DNA of 64,000 nucleotides from Dichetophora obliterata. Its lineage: Eukaryota > Arthropoda > Insecta > Diptera > Sciomyzidae. The notes below the pieces were generated by a model that saw nothing but the letters and a program-made list of their open reading frames with translations, did no database searches and was not told the origin of the DNA. Positions 10,201 to 22,640 of the stretch are shown piece after piece. The position numbers and the translations under genes are program-made. Positions within the stretch are counted from its first letter, which is position 1. Every line of letters begins with the position of its first letter. The stretch covers positions 216,621,396-216,685,395 of the forward strand of contig OY986438.1 of assembly GCA_963920525.1 (NCBI GenBank), written 5' to 3'.

Positions 10201-10880
10201 TTCAACTTATTTTTGTGAAGTGATTTTATTGAACTTTTGAACAAAAAAAATTTGAATGAAATATATTAATGGACTAAGTAGATTACTATAAGGAAGATTT
10301 TATACAAACCAAAATGTTTGTAAATTACTCTAGACACAAAACTGCATTCTGAGATAAATGGGGGACGTTCAAACTATATAGAGAATTTTAACACAAAACT
10401 AAGTTTTATTAATAGTCTGATATGAAAAAATAGATTTTTAGCCATAACTTTTGATTGGAAAGAGATATTGGGGTAATTTTTTCACAGAAATTATTTTTGA
10501 GACTTGAATTTTTTGTAAAAAATATAAAAACAACATTTTGGAAAAAATAAATTTCGCGAAAAAAATCAAAGGGGTACCCTTGTTGTTTTGATGAAAAAAA
10601 CAGTAAAATAATTTTTGCGCTTAGCTGGAAGAATTTTTGCAAATAAATGCTATGTCATATGAAAGGTAGTCAGATTTGCTGTTTTTAATTGATTTCATTT
10701 TTACAACAACAACAATTTTTGAGTAATTTCTTGAGTAAAAAGTCAATATTTTGGACCTTTTTTGGCATACTCATAAAACATAATATATACACTGACTTAA
10801 CGGTACAGTTCAACTTATTTTTGTGAAGTGATTTTATTGAACTTTTGAACAAAAAAAATTTGAATGAAATATATTAATGG
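7246..10880 (+). repeat. Zone 1: proximal monomers 1-6
   Basis: Six near-canonical monomers (starts 7246, 7853, 8459, 9068, 9670, 10273; spacings 607, 606, 609, 602, 603, 608). The edge monomer has only a few private variants (TTTTAACCATAAC, CATATGACAGG), so it is not visibly more decayed than interior ones. Monomers 8459 and 9068 share the TTTTTAAGTAATTTC and AATAGACTAAG variants of zone 3. Monomer 10273 (GTCTGATATG, four-G GGGGTACCC) is matched by 20238. Confidence 0.85.
7853..8458 (+). repeat. Representative 606-bp satellite monomer
   Basis: Landmarks in order: ACTAAGTAG at the start; a 20-bp inverted repeat TACAAACCAAAATGTTTGTA (7883-7902, 7-bp arms, 6-bp loop); TCTAGA at 7909-7914; AAATGGGGGA; TAGTCTGGTATGAAAAAAT; the palindrome TTCGCGAA (8133-8140); the palindrome GGGTACCC (8153-8160, about position 301 of the monomer); CATATG (8237-8242); a CAA trinucleotide run; TTGAGTAATTTCTTGAG; and CATATATACACTGAC, which in other monomers is lengthened by three bases. 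Digestion at TCTAGA, TCGCGA, GGTACC or CATATG would give a ~606-bp ladder. Confidence 0.95.
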
Positions 10881-13800
10881 ACTAAGTAGATTACTATAAG
10901 GAAGATTTTATACAAACCAAATTGTTTGTAAATTACTCTAGACACAAAACTGCATTCTGAGATAAATGGGGGACGTTCAAACTATATAGAGAATTTTAAC
11001 ACAAAACTAAGTTTTATTAATAGTCTGGTATGAAAAAATAGATTTTTAGCCATAACTTTTGATTGGAAAGAGATATTGGGGTGATTTTTTTCACAGAAAT
11101 TATTTTTGAGACTTGAATTTTTTGTAAAAAATATAAAAACATTTTGGAAAAAATAAATTTCGCGAAAAAAATCAAAGGGGGTACCCTTGTTGTTTTGATG
11201 ACAAAAACAGTAAAATAATTTTTGCGCTTAGCTGGAAGAATTTTTGCAAATAAATGCTATGTCATATGAATGGTAGTCAGATTTGCTGTTTTTAATTGAT
11301 TTCATTTTTACAACAACAACAATTTTTGAGTAATTTCTTGAGTAAAAAGTCAATATTTTAGACCTTTTTTGGCATACTCATAAAACATATATACACTGAC
11401 TTAACGGTACAGTTCAACTTATTTTTGTGAAGTGATTTTATTGAACTTTTGAACAAAAAAAATTTGAATGGAATATATTAATGGACTTAGTAGATTACTA
11501 TAAGGAAGATTTTATACAAACCAAAATGTTTGTAAATTACTCTAGACACAAAACTGCATTCTGAGATAAATGGGGGACGTTCAAACTATATAGAGAATTT
11601 TAACACAAAACTAAGTTTTATTAATAGTCTGGTATGAAAAAATAGATTTTTAGCCATAACTTTTGATTGGAAAGAGATATTGGGGTAATTTTTTCACAGA
11701 AATTATTTTTGAGACTTGAATTTTTTGTAAAAAATATAAAAACAACATTTTGGAAAAAATAAATTTCGCGAAAAAAATCAAAGGGGGTACCCTTGTTGTT
11801 TTGATGACAAAAACAGTATAATAATTTTTGCGCTTAGCTGGAAGAATTTTTGCAAATAAATGCTATGTCATATGAAAGGTAGTCAGATTTGCTGTTTTTA
11901 ATTGATTTCATTTTTACAACAACAATTTTTGAGTAATTTCTTGAGTAAAAAGTCAATATTTTGGATTTTTTTTGGCATACTCATAAAACATATATACACT
12001 GACTTAACGGTACAGTTCAACTTATTTTTGTGAAGTGATTTTATTGAACTTTTGAACAAAAAAAATTTGAATGAAATATATTAATGGACTAAGTAGATTA
12101 CTATAAGGAAGATTTTATACAAACCAAAATGTTTGTAAATTACTCTAGACACAAAACTGCATTCTGAGATAAATGGGGGACGTTCAAACTATATAGAGAA
12201 TTTTAACACAAAACTAAGTTTTATTAATAGTCTGGTATGAAAAAATAGATTTTTAGCCATAACTTTTGATTGGAAAGAGATATTGGGGTAATTTTTTCAC
12301 AGAAATTATTTTTGAGACTTCAATTTTTTGTAAAAAATATAAAAACAACATTTTGGAAAAAATAAATTTCGCGAAAAAAATCAAAGGGGGTACCCTTGTT
12401 GTTTTGATGACAAAAACAGTAAAATAATTTTTGCACTTAGCTGGAAGAATTTTTGCAAATAAATGCTATGTCATATGAAAGGTAGTCAGATTTGCTGTTT
12501 TTAATTGATTTCATTTTTACAACAACAACAATTTTTGAGTAATTTCTTGAGTAAAAAGTCAATATTTTGGACCTTTTTTGGCATACTCATAAAACATAAT
12601 ATATACACTGACTTAACGGTACAGTTCAACTTATTTTTGTGAAGTGATTTTATTGAACTTTTGAACAAAAAAAATTTGAATGAAATATATTAATGGACTA
12701 AGTAGATTACTATAAGGAAGATTTTATACAAACCAAAATGTTTGTAAATTACTCTAGACACAAAACTGCATTCTGAGATAAATGGGGGACGTTCAAACTA
12801 TATAGAGAATTTTAACACAAAACTAAGTTTTATTAATAGTCTGGTATGAAAAAATAGATTTTTAGCCATAACTTTTGATTGGAAAGAGATATTGGGGTAA
12901 TTTTTTCACAGAAATTATTTTTGAGACTTGAATTTTTTGTAAAAAATATAAAAACAACATTTTGGAAAAAATAAATTTCGCGAAAAAAATCAAAGGGGGT
13001 GGTACCCTTGTTGTTTTGATGACAAAAACAGTAAAATAATTTTTTCACTTAGCTGGAAGAATTTTTGCAAATAAATGCTATGTCATATGAAAGGTAGTCA
13101 GATTTGCTGTTTTTAATTGATTTCATTTTTACAACAACAACAATTTTTGAGTAATTTCTTGAGTAAAAAGTCAATATTTTGGACCTTTTTTGGCATACTC
13201 ATAAAACATAATATATACACTGACTTAACGGTACAGTTCAACTTATTTTTGTGAAGTGATTTTATTGAACTTTTGAACAAAAAAAATTTGAATGAAATAT
13301 ATTAATGGACTAAGTAGATTACTATAAGGAAGATTTTATACAAACCAAATTGTTTGTAAATTACTCTAGACACAAAACTGCATTCTGAGATAAATGGGGG
13401 ACGTTCAAACTATATAGAGAATTTTAACACAAAACTAAGTTTTATTAATAGTCTGGTATGAAAAAATAGATTTTTAGCCATAACTTTTGATTGGAAAGAG
13501 ATATTGGGGTGATTTTTTTCACAGAAATTATTTTTGAGACTTGAATTTTTTGTAAAAAATATAAAAACATTTTGGAAAAAATAAATTTCGCGAAAAAAAT
13601 CAAAGGGGGTACCCTTGTTGTTTTGATGACAAAAACAGTAAAATAATTTTTGCGCTTAGCTGGAAGAATTTTTGCAAATAAATGCTATGTCATATGAATG
13701 GTAGTCAGATTTGCTGTTTTTAATTGATTTCATTTTTACAACAACAACAATTTTTGAGTAATTTCTTGAGTAAAAAGTCAATATTTTAGACCTTTTTTGG

Positions 13801-16307
13801 CATACTCATAAAACATATATACACTGACTTAACGGTACAGTTCAACTTATTTTTGTGAAGTGATTTTATTGAACTTTTGAACAAAAAAAATTTGAATGGA
13901 ATATATTAATGGACTTAGTAGATTACTATAATGAAGATTTTATACAAACCAAAATGTTTGTAAATTACTCTAGACACAAAACTGCATTCTGAGATAAATG
14001 GGGGACGTTCAAACTATATAGAGAATTTTAACACAAAACTAAGTTTTATTAATAGTCTGGTATGAAAAAATAGATTTTTAGCCATAACTTTTGATTGGAA
14101 AGAGATATTGGGGTAATTTTTTCACAGAAATTATTTTTGAGACTTGAATTTTTTGTAAAAAATATAAAAACAAAATTTTGGAAAAAATAAATTTCGCGAA
14201 AAAAATCAAAGGGGGTACCCTTGTTGTTTTGATGACAAAAACAGTATAATAATTTTTGCGCTTAGCTGGAAGAATTTTTGCAAATAAATGCTATGTCATA
14301 TGAAAGGTAGTCAGATTTGCTGTTTTTAATTGATTTCATTTTTACAACAACAATTTTTGAGTAATTTCTTGAGTAAAAAGTCAATATTTTGGATTTTTTT
14401 TGGCATACTCATAAAACATATATACACTGACTTAACGGTACAGTTCAACTTATTTTTGTGAAGTGATTTTATTGAACTTTTGAACAAAAAAAATTTGAAT
14501 GAAATATATTAATGGACTAAGTAGATTACTATAAGGAAGATTTTATACAAACCAAAATGTTTGTAAATTACTCTAGACACAAAACTGCATTCTGAGATAA
14601 ATGGGGGACGTTCAAACTATATAGAGAATTTTAACACAAAACTAAGTTTTATTAATAGTCTGGTATGAAAAAATAGATTTTTAGCCATAACTTTTGATTG
14701 GAAAGAGATATTGGGGTAATTTTTTCACAGAAATTATTTTTGAGACTTGAATTTTTTGTAAAAAAATATAAAAACAACATTTTGGAAAAAATTAATTTTG
14801 CGAAAAAAATCAAAGGGGGTACCCTTGTTGTTTTGATGACAAAAACAGTAAAATAATTTTTGCGCTTAGCTGGAAGAATTTTTGCAAATAAATGCTATGT
14901 CATATGAAAGGTAGTCAGATTTGCTGTTTTTAATTGATTTCATTTTTACAACAACAACAATTTTTGAGTAATTTCTTGAGTAAAAAGTCAATATTTTGGA
15001 CCTTTTTTGGCATACTCATAAAACATATATACACTGACTTAACGGTACAGTTCAACTTATTTTTGTGAAGTGATTTTATTGAACTTTTGAACAAAAAAAA
15101 ATTTGAATGAAATATATTAATGGACTAAGTAGATTACTATAAGGAAGATTTTATACAAACCAAAATGTTTGTAAATTACTCTAGACACAAAACTGCATTC
15201 TGAGATAAATGGGGGACGTTCAAACTATATAGAGAATTTTAACACAAAACTAAGTTTTATTAATAGTCTGGTATGAAAAAATAGATTTTTAGCCATAACT
15301 TTTGATTGGAAAGAGATATTGGGGTAATTTTTTCACAGAAATTATTTTTGAGACTTCAATTTTTTGTAAAAAATATAAAAACAACATTTTGGAAAAAATA
15401 AATTTCGCGAAAAAAATCAAAGGGGGTACCCTTGTTGTTTTGATGACAAAAACAGTAAAATAATTTTTGCACTTAGCTGGAAGAATTTTTGCAAATAAAT
15501 GCTATGTCATATGAAAGGTAGTCAGATTTGCTGTTTTTAATTGATTTCATTTTTACAACAACAACAATTTTTGAGTAATTTCTTGAGTAAAAAGTCAATA
15601 TTTTGGACCTTTTTTGGCATACTCATAAAACATATATACACTGACTTAACGGTACAGTTCAACTTATTTTTGTGAAGTGATTTTATTGAACTTTTGAACA
15701 AAAAAAATTTGAATGAAATATATTAATGGACTAAGTAGATTACTATAAGGAAGATTTTATACAAACCAAAATGTTTGTAAATTACTCTAGACACAAAACT
15801 GCATTCTGAGATAAATGGGGGACGTTCAAACTATATAGAGAATTTTAACACAAAACTAAGTTTTATTAATAGTCTGGTATGAAAAAATAGATTTTTAGCC
15901 ATAACTTTTGATTGGAAAGAGATATTGGGGTAATTTTTTCACAGAAATAATTTTTGAGACATTTTGGAAAAAATAAATTTCGCGAAAAAAATCAAAGGGG
16001 GTGGTACCCTTGTTGTTTTGATGACAAAAACAGTAAAATATTTTTTGCGCTTAGCTGGAAGAATTTTTGCAAATAAATGCTATGTCATATGAAAGGTAGT
16101 CAGATTTGCTGTTTTTAATTAATTTCATTTTTACAACAACAACAATTTTTGAGTAATTTCTTGAGTAAAAAGTCAATATTTTGAACCTTTTTTGGCATAC
16201 TCATAAAACATATATACACTGACTTAACGGTACAGTTCAACTTATTTTTGTGAAGTGATTTTATTGAACTTTTGAACAAAAAAAATTTGAATGAAATATA
16301 TTAATGG
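10881..16307 (+). repeat. Zone 2: long higher-order repeat, 4-mer then 5-mer
   Basis: Monomers at 10881, 11485, 12088 and 12697 form a 4-mer, and those at 13309, 13913, 14516, 15124 and 15730 a 5-mer of 2999 bp. Member 1 is marked by AAATTGTTTG, GTGATTTTTTTC, GAATGGTAGTC, TTTTAGACC and GAATGGAATATA. Member 2 starts ACTTAGTAG and has GTATAATAATT and GGATTTTTTTTGG. The AATTAATTTTGCG member is present only in the 5-mer. The next member has GACTTCAATT and TTGCACTTAGC. The last 5-mer member (15730) has the 31-bp deletion described for zone 4. The 5-mer recurs at 22641-25640. Confidence 0.85.
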
Positions 16308-19300
16308 ACTAAGTAGATTACTATAAGGAAGATTTTATACAAACCAAAATGTTTGTAAATTACTCTAGACACAAAACTGCATTCTGAGATAAATGGGGGA
16401 CGTTCAAACTATATAGAGAATTTTAACACAAAACTAAGTTTTATTAATAGTCTGGTATGAAAAAATTGATTTTTAGCCATAACTTTTGATTGGAAAGAGA
16501 TATTGGGGTAATTTTTTCACAGAAATTATTTTTGAGACTTGAATTTTTTGTAAAAAATATAAAAACAACATTTTGGAAAAAATAAATTTCGCGAAAAAAA
16601 TCAAAGGGGGTACCCTTGTTGTTTTGATGACAAAAACAGTAAAATAATTTTTGCGCTTAGCTGGAAGAATTTTTGCAAATAAATGCTATGTCATATGAAA
16701 GGTAGTCAGATTTGCTGTTTTTAATTGATTTCATTTTTACAACAACAACAATTTTTGAGAAATTTCTTGAGTAAAAAGTCAATATTTTGGACCTTTTTTG
16801 GCATACTCATAAAACATAATATATACACTGACTTAACGGTACAGTTCAACTTATTTTTGTGAAGTGATTTTATTGAACTTTTGAACAAAAAAAAATTTGA
16901 ATGAAATATATTAATGGACTAAGTAGATTACTATAAGGAAGATTTTATACAAACCAAAATGTTTGTAAATTACTCTAGACACAAAACTGCATTCTGAGAT
17001 AAATGGGGGACGTTCAAACTATATAGAGAATTTTAACACAAAACTAAGTTTTATTAATAGTCTGGTATGAAAAAATAGATTTTTAGCCATAACTTTTGAT
17101 TGGAAAGAGATATTGGGGTAATTTTTTCACAGAAATTATTTTTGAGACTTGAATTTTTTGTAAAAAATATAAAAACAACATTTTGGAAAAAATAAATTTC
17201 GCGAAAAAAATCAAAGGGGGTACCCTTGTTGTTTTGATGACAAAAACAGTAAAATAATTTTTGCGCTTAGCTGGAAGAATTTTTGCAAATAAATGCTATG
17301 TCATATGAAAGGTAGTCAGATTTGCTGTTTTTAATTGATTTCATTTTTACAACAACAATTTTTAAGTAATTTCTTGAGTAAAAAGTCAATATTTTGGACC
17401 TTTTTTGGCATACTCATAAAACATAATATATACACTGACTTAACGGTACAGTTCAACTTATTTTTGTGAAGTGATTTTATTGAACTTTTGAACAAAAAAA
17501 CTTGTTGTTTTGATGACAAAAACAGTAAAATAATTTTTGCGCTTAGCTGGAAGAATTTTTGCAAATAAATGCTATGTCATATGAAAGGTAGTCAGATTTG
17601 CTGTTTTTAATTGATTTCATTTTTACAACAACAACAATTTTTGAGTAATTTCTTGAGTAAAAAGTCAATATTTTGGACCTTTTTTGGCATACTCATAAAA
17701 CATAATATATACACTGACTTAACGGTACAGTTCAACTTATTTTTGTGAAGTGATTTTATTGAACTTTTGAACAAAAAAAATTTGAATGAAATATATTAAT
17801 AGACTAAGTAGATTACTATAAGGAAGATTTTATACAAACCAAAATGTTTGTAAATTACTCTAGACACAAAACTGCATTCTGAGATAAATGGGGGACGTTC
17901 AAACTATATAGAGAATTTTAACACAAAACTAAGTTTTATTAATAGTCTGGTATGAAAAAATACATTTTTAGCCATAACTTTTGATTGGAAAGAGATATTG
18001 GGGTAATTTTTTCACAGAAATTATTTTTGAGACTTGAATTTTTTGTAAAAAATATAAAAACAACATTTTGGAAAAAATAAATTTCGCGAAAAAAATCAAA
18101 GGGGGTACCCTTGTTGTTTTGATGACAAAAACAGTAAAATAATTTTTGCGCTTAGCTGGAAGAATTTTTGCAAATAAATGCTATGTCATATGAAAGGTAG
18201 TCAGATTTGCTGTTTTTAATTGATTTCATTTTTACAACAACAATTTTTGAGTAATTTCTTGAGTAAAAAGTCAATATTTTGGACCTTTTTTGGCATACTC
18301 ATAAAACATAATATATACACTGACTTAACGGTACAGTTCAACTTATTTTTGTGAAGTGATTTTATTGAACTTTTGAACAAAAAAAATTTGAATGAAATAT
18401 ATTAATGGACTAAGTAGATTACTATAAGGAAGATTTTATACAAACCAAAATGTTTGTAAATTACTCTAGACACAAAACTGCATTCTGAGATAAATGGGGG
18501 ACGTTCAAACTATATAGAGAATTTTAACACAAAACTAAGTTTTATTAATAGTCTGGTATGAAAAAATTGATTTTTAGCCATAACTTTTGATTGGAAAGAG
18601 ATATTGGGGTAATTTTTTCACAGAAATTATTTTTGAGACTTGAATTTTTTGTAAAAAATATAAAAACAACATTTTGGAAAAAATAAATTTCGCGAAAAAA
18701 ATCAAAGGGGGTACCCTTGTTGTTTTGATGACAAAAACAGTAAAATAATTTTTGCGCTTAGCTGGAAGAATTTTTGCAAATAAATGCTATGTCATATGAA
18801 AGGTAGTCAGATTTGCTGTTTTTAATTGATTTCATTTTTACAACAACAACAATTTTTGAGTAATTTCTTGAGTAAAAAGTCAATATTTTGGACCTTTTTT
18901 GGCATACTCATAAAACATAATATATACACTGACTTAACGGTACAGTTCAACTTATTTTTGTGAAGTGATTTTATTGAACTTTTGAACAAAAAAAAATTTG
19001 AATGAAATATATTAATGGACTAAGTAGATTACTATAAGGAAGATTTTATACAAACCAAAATGTTTGTAAATTACTCTAGACACAAAACTGCATTCTGAGA
19101 TAAATGGGGGACGTTCAAACTATATAGAGAATTTTAACACAAAACTAAGTTTTATTAATAGTCTGGTATGAAAAAATAGATTTTTAGCCATAACTTTTGA
19201 TTGGAAAGAGATATTGGGGTAATTTTTTCACAGAAATTATTTTTGAGACTTGAATTTTTTGTAAAAAATATAAAAACAACATTTTGGAAAAAATAAATTT

Positions 19301-22300
19301 CGCGAAAAAAATCAAAGGGGGTACCCTTGTTGTTTTGATGACAAAAACAGTAAAATAATTTTTGCGCTTAGCTGGAAGAATTTTTGCAAATAAATGCTAT
19401 GTCATATGAAAGGTAGTCAGATTTGCTGTTTTTAATTGATTTCATTTTTACAACAACAACAATTTTTAAGTAATTTCTTGAGTAAAAAGTCAATATTTTG
19501 GACCTTTTTTGGCATACTCATAAAACATAATATATACACTGACTTAACGGTACAGTTCAACTTATTTTTGTGAAGTGATTTTATTGAACTTTTGAACAAA
19601 AAAAATTTGAATGAAATATATTAATAGACTAAGTAGATTACTATAAGGAAGATTTTATACAAACCAAAATGTTTGTAAATTACTCTAGACACAAAACTGC
19701 ATTCTGAGATAAATGGGGGACGTTCAAACTATATAGAGAATTTTAACACAAAACTAAGTTTTATTAATAGTCTGGTATGAAAAAATACATTTTTAGCCAT
19801 AACTTTTGATTGGAAAGAGATATTGGGGTAATTTTTTCACAGAAATTATTTTTGAGACTTGAATTTTTTGTAAAAAATATAAAAACAACATTTTGGAAAA
19901 AATAAATTTCGCGAAAAAAATCAAAGGGGGTACCCTTGTTGTTTTGATGACAAAAACAGTAAAATAATTTTTGCGCTTAGCTGGAAGAATTTTTGCAAAT
20001 AAATGCTATGTCATATGAAAGGTAGTCAGATTTGCTGTTTTTAATTGATTTCATTTTTACAACAACAACAATTTTTGAGTAATTTCTTGAGTAAAAAGTC
20101 AATATTTTGGACCTTTTTTGGCATACTCATAAAACATAATATATACACTGACTTAACGGTACAGTTCAACTTATTTTTGTGAAGTGATTTTATTGAACTT
20201 TTGAACAAAAAAAAATTTGAATGAAATATATTAATGGACTAAGTAGATTACTATAAGGAAGATTTTATACAAACCAAAATGTTTGTAAATTACTCTAGAC
20301 ACAAAACTGCATTCTGAGATAAATGGGGGACGTTCAAACTATATAGAGAATTTTAACACAAAACTAAGTTTTATTAATAGTCTGATATGAAAAAATAGAT
20401 TTTTAGCCATAACTTTTGATTGGAAAGAGATATTGGGGTAATTTTTTCACAGAAATTATTTTTGAGACTTGAATTTTTTGTAAAAAATATAAAAACAACA
20501 TTTTGGAAAAAATAAATTTCGCGAAAAAAATCAAAGGGGTACCCTTGTTGTTTTGATGACAAAAACAGTAAAATAATTTTTGCGCTTAGCTGGAAGAATT
20601 TTTGCAAATAAATGCTATGTCATATGAAAGGTAGTCAGATTTGCTGTTTTTAATTGATTTCATTTTTACAACAACAACAATTTTTAAGTAATTTCTTGAG
20701 TAAAAAGTCAATATTTTGGACCTTTTTTGGCATACTCATAAAACATAATATATACACTGACTTAACGGTACAGTTCAACTTATTTTTGTGAAGTGATTTT
20801 ATTGAACTTTTGAACAAAAAAAATTTGAATGAAATATATTAATAGACTAAGTAGATTACTATAAGGAAGATTTTATACAAACCAAAATGTTTGTAAATTA
20901 CTCTAGACACAAAACTGCATTCTGAGATAAATGGGGGACGTTCAAACTATATAGAGAATTTTAACACAAAACTAAGTTTTATTAATAGTCTGGTATGAAA
21001 AAATACATTTTTAGCCATAACTTTTGATTGGAAAGAGATATTGGGGTAATTTTTTCACAGAAATTATTTTTGAGACTTGAATTTTTTGTAAAAAATATAA
21101 AAACAACATTTTGGAAAAAATAAATTTCGCGAAAAAAATCAAAGGGGGTACCCTTGTTGTTTTGATGACAAAAACAGTAAAATAATTTTTGCGCTTAGCT
21201 GGAAGAATTTTTGCAAATAAATGCTATGTCATATGAAAGGTAGTCAGATTTGCTGTTTTTAATTGATTTCATTTTTACAACAACAACAATTTTTGAGTAA
21301 TTTCTTGAGTAAAAAGTCAATATTTTGGACCTTTTTTGGCATACTCATAAAACATAATATATACACTGACTTAACGGTACAGTTCAACTTATTTTTGTGA
21401 AGTGATTTTATTGAACTTTTGAACAAAAAAAATTTGAATGAAATATATTAATGGACTAAGTAGATTACTATAAGGAAGATTTTATACAAACCAAATTGTT
21501 TGTAAATTACTCTAGACACAAAACTGCATTCTGAGATAAATGGGGGACGTTCAAACTATATAGAGAATTTTAACACAAAACTAAGTTTTATTAATAGTCT
21601 GGTATGAAAAAATTGATTTTTAGCCATAACTTTTGATTGGAAAGAGATATTGGGGTAATTTTTTCACAGAAATAATTTTTGAGACATTTTGGAAAAAATA
21701 AATTTCGCGAAAAAAATCAAAGGGGGTGGTACCCTTGTTGTTTTGATGACAAAAACAGTAAAATATTTTTTGCGCTTAGCTGGAAGAATTTTTGCAAATA
21801 AATGCTATGTCATATGAAAGGTAGTCAGATTTGCTGTTTTTAATTGATTTCATTTTTACAACAACAACAATTTTTGAGTAATTTCTTGAGTAAAAAGTCA
21901 ATATTTTGGACCTTTTTTGGCATACTCATAAAACATATATACACTGACTTAACGGTACAGTTCAACTTATTTTTGTGAAGTGATTTTATTGAACTTTTGA
22001 ACAAAAAAAATTTGAATGAAATATATTCATGGAGTAAGTAGATTACTATAAGGAAGATTTTATACAAACCAAAATGTTTGTTAATTACTCTAGACACAAA
22101 ACTGCATTCTGAGATAAATGGGGGACGTTCAAACTATATAGAGAATTTTAACACAAAACTAAGTTTTATTAATAGTCTGGTATGAAAAAATAGATTTTTA
22201 GCCATAACTTTTGATTGGAAAGAGATATTGGGGTAATTTTTTCACGGAAATTATTTTTGAGACTTGAATTTTTTGTAAAAAATATAAAAACAACATTTTG

Positions 22301-22640
22301 GAAAAAATAAATTTCGCGAAAAAATCAAAGGGGGTACCCTTGTTGTTTTGATGACAAAAACAGTAAAATAATTTTTGCGCTTAGCTGGAAGAATTTTTGC
22401 AAATAAATGCTATGTCATATGAAAGGTAGTCAGATTTGCTGTTTTTAATTGATTTCATTTTTACAACAACAACAATTTTTGAGTAATTTCTTGAGTAAAA
22501 AGTCAATATTTTGGACCTTTTTTGGCATACTCATAAAACATAATATATACACTGACTTAACGGTACAGTTCAACTTATTTTTGTGAAGTGATTTTATTGA
22601 ACTTTTGAACAAAAAAAATTTGAATGAAATATATTAATGG
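16308..22640 (+). repeat. Zone 3: trimer/dimer higher-order repeats
   Basis: The clearest unit is a trimer at 18409-20237 (1829 bp): a member with AAAAATTGATTTTTA, one with TTTTTAAGTAATTTC, and one starting AATAGACTAAG with AAAATACATTTTT. A related copy at 16308-18408 is longer because an extra partial monomer of about 0.3 kb begins at 17501, where ...GAACAAAAAAA jumps to CTTGTTGTTTTG. The last two members recur at 20238 and 20846. Monomer 21455 joins AAATTGTTTG, AAAAATTGATT and the 31-bp deletion, a mosaic of several types. Confidence 0.8.
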